Shown here: positions 53,654 to 64,000 of the stretch, in pieces
Layout of the letters: each line of letters opens with the position of its first letter
Numbering within the stretch: the stretch's first letter is position 1
DNA from: Cannabis sativa
Lineage: Eukaryota; Streptophyta; Magnoliopsida; Rosales; Cannabaceae
Direction: 5' to 3'
Length of the DNA: 64,000 nucleotides
Assembly (NCBI RefSeq): GCF_029168945.1
Contig: NC_083604.1
Span: 11,338,812-11,402,811, forward strand
Translations under genes and position numbers: made by a program
The notes under the pieces: generated by a model
Seen by the model: only the letters and a program-made list of their open reading frames with translations
What the model was told of the DNA's origin: nothing
Database searches by the model: none

Positions 53654-54475
53654 CTGATGGCAAAGCTTTGACACCATTTGAAAATTGAGAGGATTCTGAG
53701 TGTATAAGGAGAGTAAGGAGTAGAAGGCACCAGTGGAGGACTCCAAATAGTGTTTTTTCTCTTCCATCTCTATCTTTTATGTTTTTTATTGAATTTTTTT
53801 TTTATTTTAGAATGTCTTTTAGTAGCTAAATTCTTTTAAGGATTATTATGTAAATCACTTGAGATTATTTTATGGATTAATGTGATTATACAATTTCTTC
53901 TTCTTCTTATTCTTCTTCTTCTTTCTACTTTTAATTTTGTAATTATTTAGTGACCATCTATAATTGTTATTTATGAATTCAAGTCAAAATTGTGAAATGT
54001 GAGATTTGAATATGCTCTATTAATATAGATGCAAATTGATTTAAGACGAAAGTACCCGGATTGTTTGTATGATTTTATTAGTTGCTATACTTAATGTTAT
54101 TTGTGTGATTAAACTTACCATAGAAATATAAAAAGTTTTCACATAGATTGGCTTTAAGTCTTAACCAGATTATAAACTTCTTAACTCAACTTATCAATTG
54201 AATAGGAAGAAGAAAAATTGGGTAATTACATTATGAAGTAAAATAAAGAATAGTTGGGGATCATAATAATCCTGTATTTAGAATTATTATTATTTTTTTC
54301 TAAATTTTAATTATTTCATTTTTATTTCCTTTTATCCAACAATTATTATTCATCAAACAGAACTAAAGAATTAATAATTGGTACTTGATAATCAATCCTC
54401 GTGGGAACAATACTTTACTTATCATTATATTACTTGTTTCGATTGCATATACTTGCATACCAATTTTACCAAACA

Positions 54476-55074
54476 AGAACCTTCAAACATAAACTTTAAA
54501 GAAAAATGTATTATTTATAATTTCATGTGTAACTAATTTATTTATTTATTTATTTAGATGATTTTAGTCTATATATCTCAAATTATACCTATTAATTTTT
54601 ATAATTCTCTTTAGTCCTTCAATTCTTTCTATTAATTTCATAATTCTTTCTACTACTTTAATTCTTGATCATGAGTATTCTTTTTAATTAAATTTGTAGA
54701 ATTAGTAAATCTTGATATGATTTTATTGATGAGAAGGTTGTGTAAACTGCTCTCCATCTAATTGTTTATTAATAATTTTATACTTATATGTGTCATAGAA
54801 TTTTTTAATTATTATTATTATTATTATTATCTTATTATTATTTATTTGTGAATCATGTTGTACTAATATATCATATAATTTATATATTTTAGAACCTATT
54901 TAGTAAGGATTTTGTGTACAAAATTTAAAGAGTGTTACAAATCACAGGTGAGTATAAATTATTTTAAATGACTATAAAATTTTATTTTTGGCTACAACTT
55001 CAGTAAAGAGACTAGAATAAGAAATAGTAAATATTCCAATTAATAAATTTTATAGGTGTGCTTTTTATACGAGG
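54476..55074. other. AT-rich spacer, no gene seen
   Basis: Contains (TTTA)n at 54537-54557 and an (ATT)n stretch near 54810-54843. No coding sequence. Confidence 0.6.
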
Positions 55075-56979
55075 TTTTTTTTTTTTTTTGACGCGGTGAT
55101 CAAAATCATACAAGATTAATAAAGCAACAATCCACAATCGGCGGCGGAACTTTCTCGAACCAGGATAGCTCATCATCTAATCGAAAGGTATGCTTTGCCA
55201 AATCATATGTTGCAGAATTCTTATCCCGAGCCACATGGGACAAAACTGCAACTCGAAAATTTAGACAATAAAGTTATGACATCCTCAAACAACACACCCA
55301 ACTCATTAAAGAACACCCTTCCTTTGATAGTTGTTACCAGAGACAACGAATCAGAACAAACTTCTTTAATTGGGATTTCACACGGAGAGCTCAATTAAAT
55401 CCAACCAAAAGTACCAAAATCTCGACTTGTAATACTGAAATACTACCTGAAAACAAACAAAACCAAAAAACACCACAAAATAATATATTAGTATAAACAC
55501 TCGTATGCTAAATTAAACTAGAAACAAAACTCAATAAAGTAAAACGAAACCCAAATTAAGGATGAAACAAAAAATAAAGAAAACTAGCCAAAGGTGGTGT
55601 TACCCTTTGGCTAGTAACAAAAACAATAAAACTCCGAACAAAACATTTTCCTCAAAGAGAAAAATACAACGTAAGGCATGAAACATCAAAAACCTGATAC
55701 AAAGGCGCTCAAGATCTGTTTCATTAAAGGCTATCTAAACTTTCTAAAAAAAACAACTAACCACACTATTAGAATCAAGAGCTACTACTATTCGGACTTA
55801 AAGCTAGCAAAATTTGAAAAGCTTGTATAAATTAAAAAGGTTTGCCTTAAAGTTAACCCATTGTCTAACCTTTGATAGACTTGCAAAAAGTTGATCTTAC
55901 CTTTTTATCTTCTGATAGGATAATAGCCCCTAAGCCAAATAAACTTATAGTATTCAATATTGCTGCATCAATAATAAGTATTGTGTGGCACCGTTCTTCT
56001 TAAAGACTTTTGGGTAAAATTACTAAACAATTTCTATTTCTTTGAAGAGAAAAGCTACTATGCTTGGCAGTATAACAAGCATATACAATAGACTCATAAT
56101 AGCTTACAACTCAATTAACAATTTGTTGTGATTGTCTTTATTGTTATCCATGGGTAATTTTATTTCTCTCCGTCCATATAGCCCAAGCACTAATAATAAT
56201 TTTTTTAAAAGAATCCCTTCTACCACTTCAGAAGCATATAGTAACACATTTTTAAAATTAATTACCTCTTTCACTTCATGCAGAAAGTTAAAGTCTATGA
56301 GCTTCTAAATTTCTTGTGCAAAGGGACACCAAAAAATAGCATGAGCATTGGACTCACCTCCAAAACCATAGAGCTCACAAGAATTGTTAGTGACTATATT
56401 TTTTTTGTTCAAATCGTTATGAGTAGGCAAGATTTCATGAAAATCTCTCAACTCAAAATGTAATATTCTCCTAGGGATTTTTAAACCCCATAATTATTTC
56501 CACCATAATGAGAGTACATCACTAGCAGAAGAGGGTAATGATTTATCCAAAGTCATAGCAGTATTATATCCACTGCCCACTGAATAATTACCATGACTAG
56601 TATAATGCCAAAACCATAAATTTTCATGATTGAATGGACTCGACGGTATAAAAAAAATATATTCTTCATCGAGAAGATTAAAATTCTAATGTACCACCGA
56701 ATAATTCCAACAACCATGAGGCCCAATAAGATCCGACACTCTTGCCATCTCATACGCAGGAGCTGAGCTTGGAAGAAAAGAAGGTGGTCTTGGCAACCAA
56801 GGGTCTTTAAATGTCATTGTATCTTTACTATTTCCTATACTCCGTCTAAGTTCCTTTAATAAAAAATTTCTGCCCCATCAAATTCCTTGCCAAGTTGGTG
56901 AAGGATACGATTCCTTGTCCGCCTCTAAAATGTTAGAGAACCTAAAATATCTTGCTTTTAAAACTTAAGCCAATATTGG
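55075..56979 (-). pseudogene. 5'-truncated LINE, decayed ORF2
   Basis: Minus-strand LINE remnant ending in a poly(A) tail (T run 55075-55089). Readable pieces in order are VLKARYFRFSNILE with S.TWQGI, DPWLPRPPSF, then ARVSDLIGPHGCWN, YSVGSGYN, IPRRI, HEILPTHNDL, CELYGFGGESNAHAIFWCPF (zf-RVT region) and finally RNase H-like VLSHVARDKNSATYDLAKH. Stops and frameshifts break it repeatedly. The 5' end is replaced by the copia LTR at 56980. It is diverged from the intact LINE at 21920-27490. Confidence 0.85.
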
Positions 56980-58196
56980 TGAGGGAATTTGAAATTCCGT
57001 ATTTTAATATTCCCAGTTTGATTATTTAATTAAATGGTTAATTAAATGCGGAATAATAAAAAATCTTGAAATGATTTTACGTAGTTACTGAGAATGCAAC
57101 TCTGTAACTCCAGAGAAACCCAGAAAAACAAACAGTGCATAAAAGTAAAAACACACAAGATTTTTGTACGTGGTTTCAACAATCCTTTCAGATTGTTACT
57201 AGTCCACGGGGCCACGCCCAGAGATAAGATTCATTAGATCGGTATCAAAAATACAAAGTAATTGACTTATGCATAAATAGACTCCCTCTTATTGTATGCC
57301 GCAAGCTTGATGTATTCCACCTACTAACCGAATCTTGATAAAACTCCAAGTGCTCGAACTCCCTTCGATCACCTTGAAGAGTGCTTGAATCCTCCCGATT
57401 CAAGGCTTAAAGGCTATCTCCCGAAAGCCTATACAACCATCTCCCGAAGGTTGTGTGCTTGTATCCTCCCGATGCAAGACTTCAAAAGCAATCTCCCGAA
57501 AGCTTGTAAATACCCTTCTCCCGAAGGTGCACTGATGTTCTTCTTCGTTGTAGACTTGAATACAGACTCAAGACAATACAAACAACAAATAAACAGAGTA
57601 AGAGTAGAACAACTCTTCTCTACAAAACAAAGACACTCTTTTCTTATGATATGAAAGTGAATAAAAGAGTTAACATAACAAAGACACACTTTCCTTAAGG
57701 TATGAATATAATTCTAAGTGTATGAAAGAGATACAAAACCTAGCTACTATAAGATGTATTTATAATGAATATACATCTCATAGACAGCTTACATTCGGTC
57801 TGAACAGGACCTCAACCCACTAGAAACTTCCCTAAAATAATTCTTCAATCAGTCCAGGAATTTCGTTTCGTACCTACGGAATCGTGGGCGTGCTCTACAA
57901 CTTTCCTTTTATAGAAAAGGAAAGTTTAGCTCCGGTTTTCTCTTCAAGAAACCTGATCTAAGAAAATGGGAAACTCAACACAAGATCGAATTACACGAGT
58001 TTGGTTAGATAAAAACGAAATGGGTAACCAAACTTACCATTTTTACCTTTTTTCCAAAAATAGGAAAGCTAGATAACTTTCCTTTCAAGTTTGAATACAC
58101 CAAATAGGAAACCATATTAATGTATACCCGGTAGAAAATATACAATGAATAATAAAATATTTTTGTCAATTAAATATGCCAAAAATGGAATTAACA
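56980..58196 (-). repeat. 3' LTR of the SIRE-type element
   Basis: On the minus strand it starts TGTTAATTCC directly after the purine tract and ends AAATTCCCTCA where LINE sequence begins, about 1217 bp. It has a TATA-like ATTATAAATACATC (about 57750-57764, minus). It also holds several copies of a CTCCCGAA/CTCCCGAT motif at 57380-57530. The left end is less sure than the right. Confidence 0.75.
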
Positions 58197-58211
58197 ATCT
58201 CCCCCTTTGGC
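58197..58211 (-). other. Polypurine tract of SIRE-type element
   Basis: The minus strand reads CCAAAGGGGGAGAT immediately before TGTTAATTCC. Confidence 0.8.
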
Positions 58212-58688
58212 ACTTTGATTGACAAAACATTTTATTATGAGAAAACCTGCATCAAGTGTTAGAAACCAAAGCAAATAGCTTTTTAAAGATACAAGAGTAT
58301 AGAAAATACTCCCCCTGCATGAAAGCTCTCTAACACATAAAACAAAGAACTTTTTTTTGGACGGAAAAGCTTACAAATCGAAGAACACAACTTTTTAAAT
58401 GGAAAAGTGTTAAACCACAAACAACTTTTTAAACGGAAAAGTGTTAAACCACAAACAAGCAACTCCCCCTAAAACCAAGGGTCCAGAGTTGTAACAAAGA
58501 GTTCAATGAATCCAAAAAAAAATATGACTACTCCCCCTTTTTGTCTATCAAGGAGCCAAAGATAACAAAAACAAACATGAACAAAGTCATAAATTCAAAT
58601 AAACATTAATAAAAAGCAAAAGATAAAAGATTGAACCACTTATTCATCATCATTGGGTCGGAAGTATTTCATGATGCTGTCCATCTTC
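58212..58688 (-). mobile_element. Non-coding 3' internal region of SIRE-type element
   Basis: No ORF of note. A second purine-rich stretch (minus AAAAAGGGGGAGTAGTC) lies at about 58529-58545, and an ACTTTTTAAA[CT]GGAAAAGTGTTAAACCACAAAC phrase is repeated in tandem (58390 and 58427). Confidence 0.6.
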
Positions 58689-60322
58689 CTAAGAAGCAAG
58701 GCCTGACTTGTCTCCATTCTTCCCAAACGCAAGTTGAATTCTGCCATTTCTATAGGAGTAGAAGTGGAAGCAGTTGACGGGGATCATTTGTAAGACCGGG
58801 GAAGCATGACCGAGCCTTTCTTTGAGCTGACTTTTCCTTGAGGAGGCTTCTCGGGAATTTTGAAAGTGGTTCCAACAGGGCATCTCAATTGATTCATTCT
58901 CGAAGATCAATTCCTCTTGATCGAGATAAAATTTTATAGATTAAGTGAGGAAAAATGAGATTGAGCCTAGGTTTCTTACCACTTTCGAAGAGAGACAATT
59001 TGCTCCCAATCATGTCACCTAAATCAATTTTAGCACCAATTGAAACTTTATACAAAAAGAAAGCAAGTTCATTTGAAACATTTACCGGATTGGAGCAAGG
59101 AAACCAATTGGATAGGGCAAACCTCATGAGGAGCGGCATGTTGATAGGTGAGTTGAGACATATGCATGGTGTCGGAGAGTTCAATTTCATTATCACTAGA
59201 GATAACCGAACACCTTTTGACGATCAAACTCCACATCAGTTGGCTCAATTCCCATAGGCAAATTGAGAGCCTCAGCAACATCCTTCACAGTAAAGGAATA
59301 CCAGTGTCCTCTGACAAAGACTTTGCCAAACATGAAAGAGTCCTCATCGAGAAACTCATCAGTGATGTTAGCATAAAATTCCTTCACAATTCTATCCACA
59401 TACCCATCAAAACCGATCAAGGTATCTACCCATTGTCTTTCTTTCAACATGTTATACACTCCAAAAGGCTTATGAGCAATAACATTAAAATTTTTCTCCA
59501 CAGTAAAATTCTATTCTCATAGAATTTCATATCTACAGCATGATCATTATAACAAAAATAATGAGAATGGGGCTTGAAGAAGTTATCAAGAGAAATACCG
59601 AGAGGGCCTCTTTCTTTTACGTGGAAGAACGGGATTAGAGACAATGGGTCTTTTTCCTTTGTCCTTCTTTGGAACAGCAGGGAGGACCTGGAGCGCATGC
59701 AGTAGTGGTTCGGTTTACGGTTCTTCACTCTCGGATCCGAGAATCATCAACAACGGGGAAGATCTTTGGGCACAAATTCTTCACTTGAATCAGACAAGCC
59801 CTCTGAATCATGATCCTCCTCACTTCTTCTGGTTCAGAATCCGAGGAAGAGACCGAAGGGGGATTCTCCTTGAGATTTTTGGCCTTTGAAGATGAAGAAA
59901 CCATCTTTTTCCCTTTGGATGCGATTTTAGGTTTAACCACTTCAGGCTTTTTAGGAGTGGAAACCTTGGACCTTGTTCGAGAACTCACCGTGGGCAAGGT
60001 CACCAAAGCTTGGTCGACTTTAGGAGCACCATTCGAAGAAGAGGACTTCGACAATGTGTGATCGGATGAATGGGATTCATCATGATCACCCAACCCAGGT
60101 GTTGGAGAAGCAATAGGAGATGCACCAACAAGAGGAGATGAGAATTTTGCCACTGATTTTCGAGCTTGGGTCTTCGATTTCTTGGCAGACTTCGTCGGAG
60201 CAGAAGACGAACCAGAAGCTCCGGTTCTTTGGAGCGAGGCGGCGCGGGCGGAGTCACGGAGAAGCAGAAGCAGATCCACGAGTGGGCTTCTTGGATGGTT
60301 GGGCATTCTTAGTTTTGGCCAT
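58689..60322 (-). pseudogene. Envelope-position ORF of copia element, decayed
   Basis: The probable start is at 60322 (MAKTKNAQPSKK). The frame soon shifts into a Ser/Lys/Pro-rich low-complexity region (60270-59730), then an acidic stretch (DSEPEEVRR). It is followed by the domain found in plant retrotransposon envelope-like and putative transposon proteins: GFDGYVDRIVKEFYANI, KVFVRGHWYSFTVKDVAEAL, then a segment of another frame with MHMSQLTYQHAA. The rest, to 58689, is in pieces. Several frameshifts make it non-functional. Whether such ORFs act as envelope proteins is unproven; the name reflects position after pol. Confidence 0.65.
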
Positions 60323-60348
60323 TTTTTCTTTGAAACCCTAGAACACAA

Positions 60349-61799
60349 ACCCTCTTACACTTTGAACAATGTTAGAACTTTGAGAAAAAAAAAATAGAAG
60401 GAGAAGAGAGAGTGGTGATCGTGGGTTTATGGGTAGTTGAGAATATATAACTTTCAATTTTAAATACCCAATTAAAAAAAAACTGAAAAAGGAAGGTAAC
60501 TTCCTTACCTTTGACCCACGTGTGGAGAGGAAAAAGGAAACCAAAAAAGGTTTTTCAAGATTTTGGTCAATGTTTCCTTAAATGGAAAAAGGAAACCAAC
60601 AATCCCCACAAAATCTAAGAATTTAAAAACCCTTACCAAAACCGAAATAGCCACCAAAAAGGAAACCAAAAATAAAATTAATTATTTAAGTACAAGTTTC
60701 CTATAAACACCAAAAAGACCAAATCTCCACAAATAAAGGAAACATTCTAAATAAATAAATACAATTAAAACATGTTTCCATAAAATAAAAGAAAAAATAT
60801 TTACAAGGATTCGAAAATGAATTCGAAAAAGAAAAAAATATGCCCCCCTTTTTCTTTTATTTTTTCAAAAAATGCCCCCCAAAGAAAAATTGCAAATAAG
60901 GAACAAGAGAACACACCAAGACACAAAAGCACTAATCACCACTTAAGAGCAAAAATTGTGTCTAAGAACATAATGAAACATAACAAAAAATAACAAAATT
61001 TTTAACAAAGCTCACTTGACAACTCGATCACGAACCTTTTTTTTTATTTTTTTTTTGATTAAAAGACAGAAAAATAAAATAACCTTGATATTTTTGCAAC
61101 TAGAATTCACAATGTCCATTTGTCTTTGTCCCTGATGAAAAAATCAAACTCATAAGAATAATCAGAAATTATTTTATCAAACTAATGAAGTAATAGAATG
61201 AGGTCATACCGGTTCACAGGAAAAATTGACTCCATCACCAAGAATATTAAAGCACATCAAACAGTATGTAATAGCTTTATAACACCATTTTCGAGAATAA
61301 ACAAATTTTACCACAAACTGTGTCAAGCATTAGTGTGTGAAAGTGTAAGCAGGGAACATTGCCCAATTTGTCAAAAAGACTTTTCGATAAATTGTACCCA
61401 GGAGACGATTTGTCACACTACCTCAATGGTAGCCCTTTTCAATGGTAGCGTATCTTCTACATAACTCCTAATTACATAGTTCCAACTTACTCAGAGATGG
61501 CTTTCACACATTGAGATAGGTAGCTCTATTCATCCAATGGAGCTTGAACACACAGTTTTTGAACAACATTATTCGAAAATGGTAGCTTACATAACAACGT
61601 TTGATGAACCCGAATATTCTGTGAGGAGTGGACAATTTTACGACAAACTGTATGACATCATAATATTACAACATTAGCGATAAAATAATGGCGAAATTCT
61701 TATAAGGTTGAAATTTTCTTCTAGGACAAAGACAAGACATTATGAACTCTAAGACAACTTAAATATCAAGGATTATGAAAAAATAGAAGCATTAAACAG
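60349..61799 (-). mobile_element. Spacer between copia pol and the 3' ORF
   Basis: No coding sequence is recognised. AT-rich, with GTAGC-containing phrases at 61428-61590 and poly-A/T runs. Confidence 0.55.
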
Positions 61800-64000
61800 T
61801 ACAAACCCCTAAGGATTTCCTTAGAGAAATAAATCGGACCGAGTCAAGAGCTTTAGTAAAAATATCTGCAATTTGTTTGCTAGTTTCAACATATTCTAAG
61901 ACAAGAATTTTATTTTCCACAAGCTCTCTAATAAAGTGATGACGAATGTCTATGTGCTTTGTGCGAGAGTGTTGAACTGATTCTTAGAAATGTTTATAGC
62001 ACTAGTGTTATCACAAAAGATGGTTAAAGTTTTCAAATCAAACCCATAATACATGCCATCATTTGTTTCATCCATAACAATTGGGTACAACAACTACCCG
62101 CGAATGTACTCGGCCTACTGCTTTGTGGACGGAGAGATTGAGTTTTGCTTGCTTATGCCATGAAACCAAATTGTTTCCAAGATAGAAACATCCACCACTA
62201 GTACTTTTTCTATCATCCGCGTTACACCAATCGGCATCACTAAAGCAAACAAGGTTAGAATTAGTGTCTTTTTGAAACCAAATCCCAAAATCAATAGTGC
62301 TATTTACATAGCGAATGATTCTTTTCACAGCACGGAAAGATGGGATTCCATGGGATTTGCACGATAACGTGCACAAACACCAACACTATAGCAAATGTCG
62401 GGACGACTAGCGGTAAGATAAAGCAAACTTCCTATCATACTTCGATACAAAGTTTGATCTACCTTTACTCCTTGTTCATCTTTGCTTAGTTTCAAAGTTG
62501 TGCTCATGGGAGTGTTGGTATGTTTGGCTTTCTCGACCAAACTTTTTCACCAAATTCTTTGCATACTTGCTTTGAGTGACAAAAGTTCCCTCATCTGATT
62601 GCTTCACTTGAAGTACCGAGAAAATAAGTGAGTTCACCTACCATACTCATTTCGAACTCTTTTTGCATTTGGGAAACAAAAACACCTTGCACTCGAGTTA
62701 GAGGTAGAGCCAAACACAATATCATCAACATATATTTGAGCAACAATCACATCGAAATTAATGTTTTTGATGAAAAGTGTTTTATCAACATTTCCTCTCT
62801 TGTAATCATGAGAAAGCAAGAATTCGGTTAGACGCTCATACCCGAAGCACGTGGTGCTTGTTTTAGACCATACAATGATACCTTGTCTAACTTATAAACA
62901 TGATCGGGAAAATGTGGATCCTCAAACCCTTTAGGTTGTTCCACATACACTTCTTCTTTTAACCCCATTCAAAAAAGCGGATTTGACATCCATTTGATAC
63001 AATTTAATACCAAGAATGCAAGCTATGGAAAGAAGTAACCTAATCGATTCAGCCTAAATACCGGAGCCAATGTTTCATCAAAGTCAACACCCTCGACTTG
63101 AGTGTATCCTTGGGCAACCAACCTTGCCTTGTTTCGAATGATAGTGCCAAAACTCATCACTCTTATTTTTGAAGATCCACTTGGTTCCAATGATGTTCAC
63201 AAACGGTGGTCTTGGAATCATTTTCCGGACTTTGTTTCGAACAAGCCGATGAAGCTCATCTGCATAGCTAAAAACCAATCTTCATCTATTAAAGCTTCTT
63301 TTACAGATTTAGGTTCTAAAGAAGAAATAAAACATAAAAATTGAATTATATTGGCATATTTTCTTCTTGTAACCATGCTCTCATCCAAGTTTCCAAGGAT
63401 GAGATATGAAGGATGATTCTTTTTAACCCTGGAGGATGGTTCCCTCTGTATTGGATCAGTGATTGAATTTAAAGGATACTCGGATTCTTTTGTTGTTGGA
63501 TTTTACGCCAACAGATTCTGCACGAGTAACCTCGACGACTGCTTCGAAGCTTCGTCGGGTTCCTTTTCCTCGACGACGAGGCTTTTTCAAGCAAATCTTC
63601 AATGTTCTTCGTGGAAAACTCGGAAAAATCTTTTAGATCATCAACAACAACATTAGCGATTCCATAACAGTTTGGGTTCTCATGTTATACACACGATATG
63701 CCCTACTATTTGTGGAATATCCTAAGAAAACACCTTCATCACTTTTAGAATCAAATTTACCAATGTAATCACGATCTCGTAAAATATAACACTTACATCC
63801 GAACACATGAAAGTGACTTACATTTGGTTTCTTACCTTTCCAGTTTCATATGGTGTTTTGTGAGTACCGGGACCTTGCAGAATACTCTGTTGATGGTATA
63901 GCAAGCAGTGTTAATGGCTTCGGCCCAAAGGCGCTTTGTGAGCTTCTTGCTATTCAACATTACTCTAGCCATTTTACGGTTAGAGTACGATTCTTTCTTT
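61800..64000 (-). pseudogene. Ty1/copia pol (integrase tail, RT, RNase H), decayed and partial
   Basis: Read across frames from the right edge: integrase C-terminal part (LWAEAINTACYTINR near 63900; NVSHFHVFGCKCYILRDRDY, KFDSKSDEGVFLGYSTNSRA near 63800-63690), and a linker. The reverse transcriptase begins near 63270 ([31 protein letters not shown]) and has its catalytic IYVDDIVFGSTS at about 62725. Then come KLSKDEQ..., a SMIGSLLYLTASRPDICYSV segment and RNase H (VKRIIRYVNSTIDFGIWF, SDADWCNADDRKSTSGGCFY). The end is near 61830 (ALDSVRFISLRKSLG-like). Multiple frameshifts and stops. The motifs match the SIRE/Maximus lineage. Confidence 0.9.

Larger units (their letters stand above)
49933..54475 (+). 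mobile_element. 3' LTR opened by two nested insertions
   Basis: The LTR starts TGTTAGATTTATTTTAATGC after the polypurine tract and ends near TTTTACCAAACA. Its last part (CCTCGTGGGAACAATACTTT, ACTTGTTTCGATTGCATATACTTGCA) is the recognisable R/U5 end of plant gypsy LTRs. Removing the Cassandra insertion (50063-50994) and the solo LTR insertion (51523-53658) rejoins three parts (130, 528 and 817 bp) into one LTR of about 1475 bp. Since a polypurine tract precedes it, it is the 3' LTR of the element whose internal region lies to its left. Confidence 0.7.
56980..64000 (-). mobile_element. SIRE/Maximus-type Ty1/copia element, truncated by window end
   Basis: Order on the minus strand from the right edge: integrase tail, reverse transcriptase, RNase H (64000-61800), spacer, envelope-position ORF (60322-58689), non-coding spacer, polypurine tract (58211-58197) and 3' LTR (58196-56980). 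A large extra ORF after pol with a long 3' region is the layout of the SIRE/Maximus lineage. All coding regions carry frameshifts. It sits in the 5' side of a LINE, so it is the younger of the two. The gag, protease and 5' LTR lie beyond 64000. Confidence 0.85.

Noticed and set aside
57385..57689. Overlapping ORFs in the copia LTR
   Set aside because: Both strands open across a short repeat cluster in an LTR; no domain.

Overview
The window is nuclear DNA of a flowering plant, almost certainly a eudicot. It is AT-rich, has GT-AG introns, an intronless SAUR auxin-response gene, a ten-exon metabolic gene, and the usual plant set of transposable elements (Cassandra, SIRE-like copia, Ty3/gypsy, L1 LINE, CACTA, Helitron, Mutator-type MITEs). 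The species cannot be fixed from sequence reading alone.

Only two ordinary host genes are supported. One is a SAUR-family gene (CDS 9593-10171, plus strand) whose leader carries a 20-codon upstream ORF. The other is an amidohydrolase of the methylthioadenosine/S-adenosylhomocysteine deaminase (TRZ/ATZ) type (42735-47067, plus strand). I could splice it into ten exons giving an uninterrupted 466-residue protein with all expected metal ligands.

The rest is repeat-derived. From left to right: an LTR fragment and a decayed Ty3/gypsy gag-protease element (1-5.7 kb); non-coding repeats and two MITEs (6.5-8.5 kb); SAUR; an LTR fragment abutting a decayed CACTA element on the minus strand (10.9-16.7 kb) that interrupts an RNase H fragment; AT-rich DNA with a Helitron and direct repeats (17-21.4 kb); and a full-length L1-type LINE on the minus strand with both ORFs open and a perfect 15-bp target duplication (21.9-27.5 kb). 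Next come LINE and gypsy scraps, a Mutator-type MITE, a ~180-bp tandem array and a gypsy integrase tail (28-34 kb), then an LTR-like block (35.4-36.2 kb) split by a 6.4-kb terminal-inverted-repeat element (36246-42644). The right end of that element lies only 90 bp upstream of the deaminase start codon.

Downstream of the deaminase is a 5'-truncated LTR element. Its ~1.47-kb LTR (49933-54475) has been opened by two later insertions, each with perfect 5-bp target duplications: a Cassandra TRIM element carrying 5S-rRNA-derived LTRs, one of which has become a ~420-bp palindrome, and a 2.13-kb solo LTR. The right end holds a 5'-truncated LINE entered by a minus-strand SIRE/Maximus-type copia element with LTR, polypurine tract, envelope-position ORF and pol, running off the window at 64000.

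The most unusual items are the palindromic Cassandra LTR, the young-looking LINE, the large element forming the deaminase promoter region, splice-like signals shared by diverged copies of one LTR family, and the SAUR upstream ORF.
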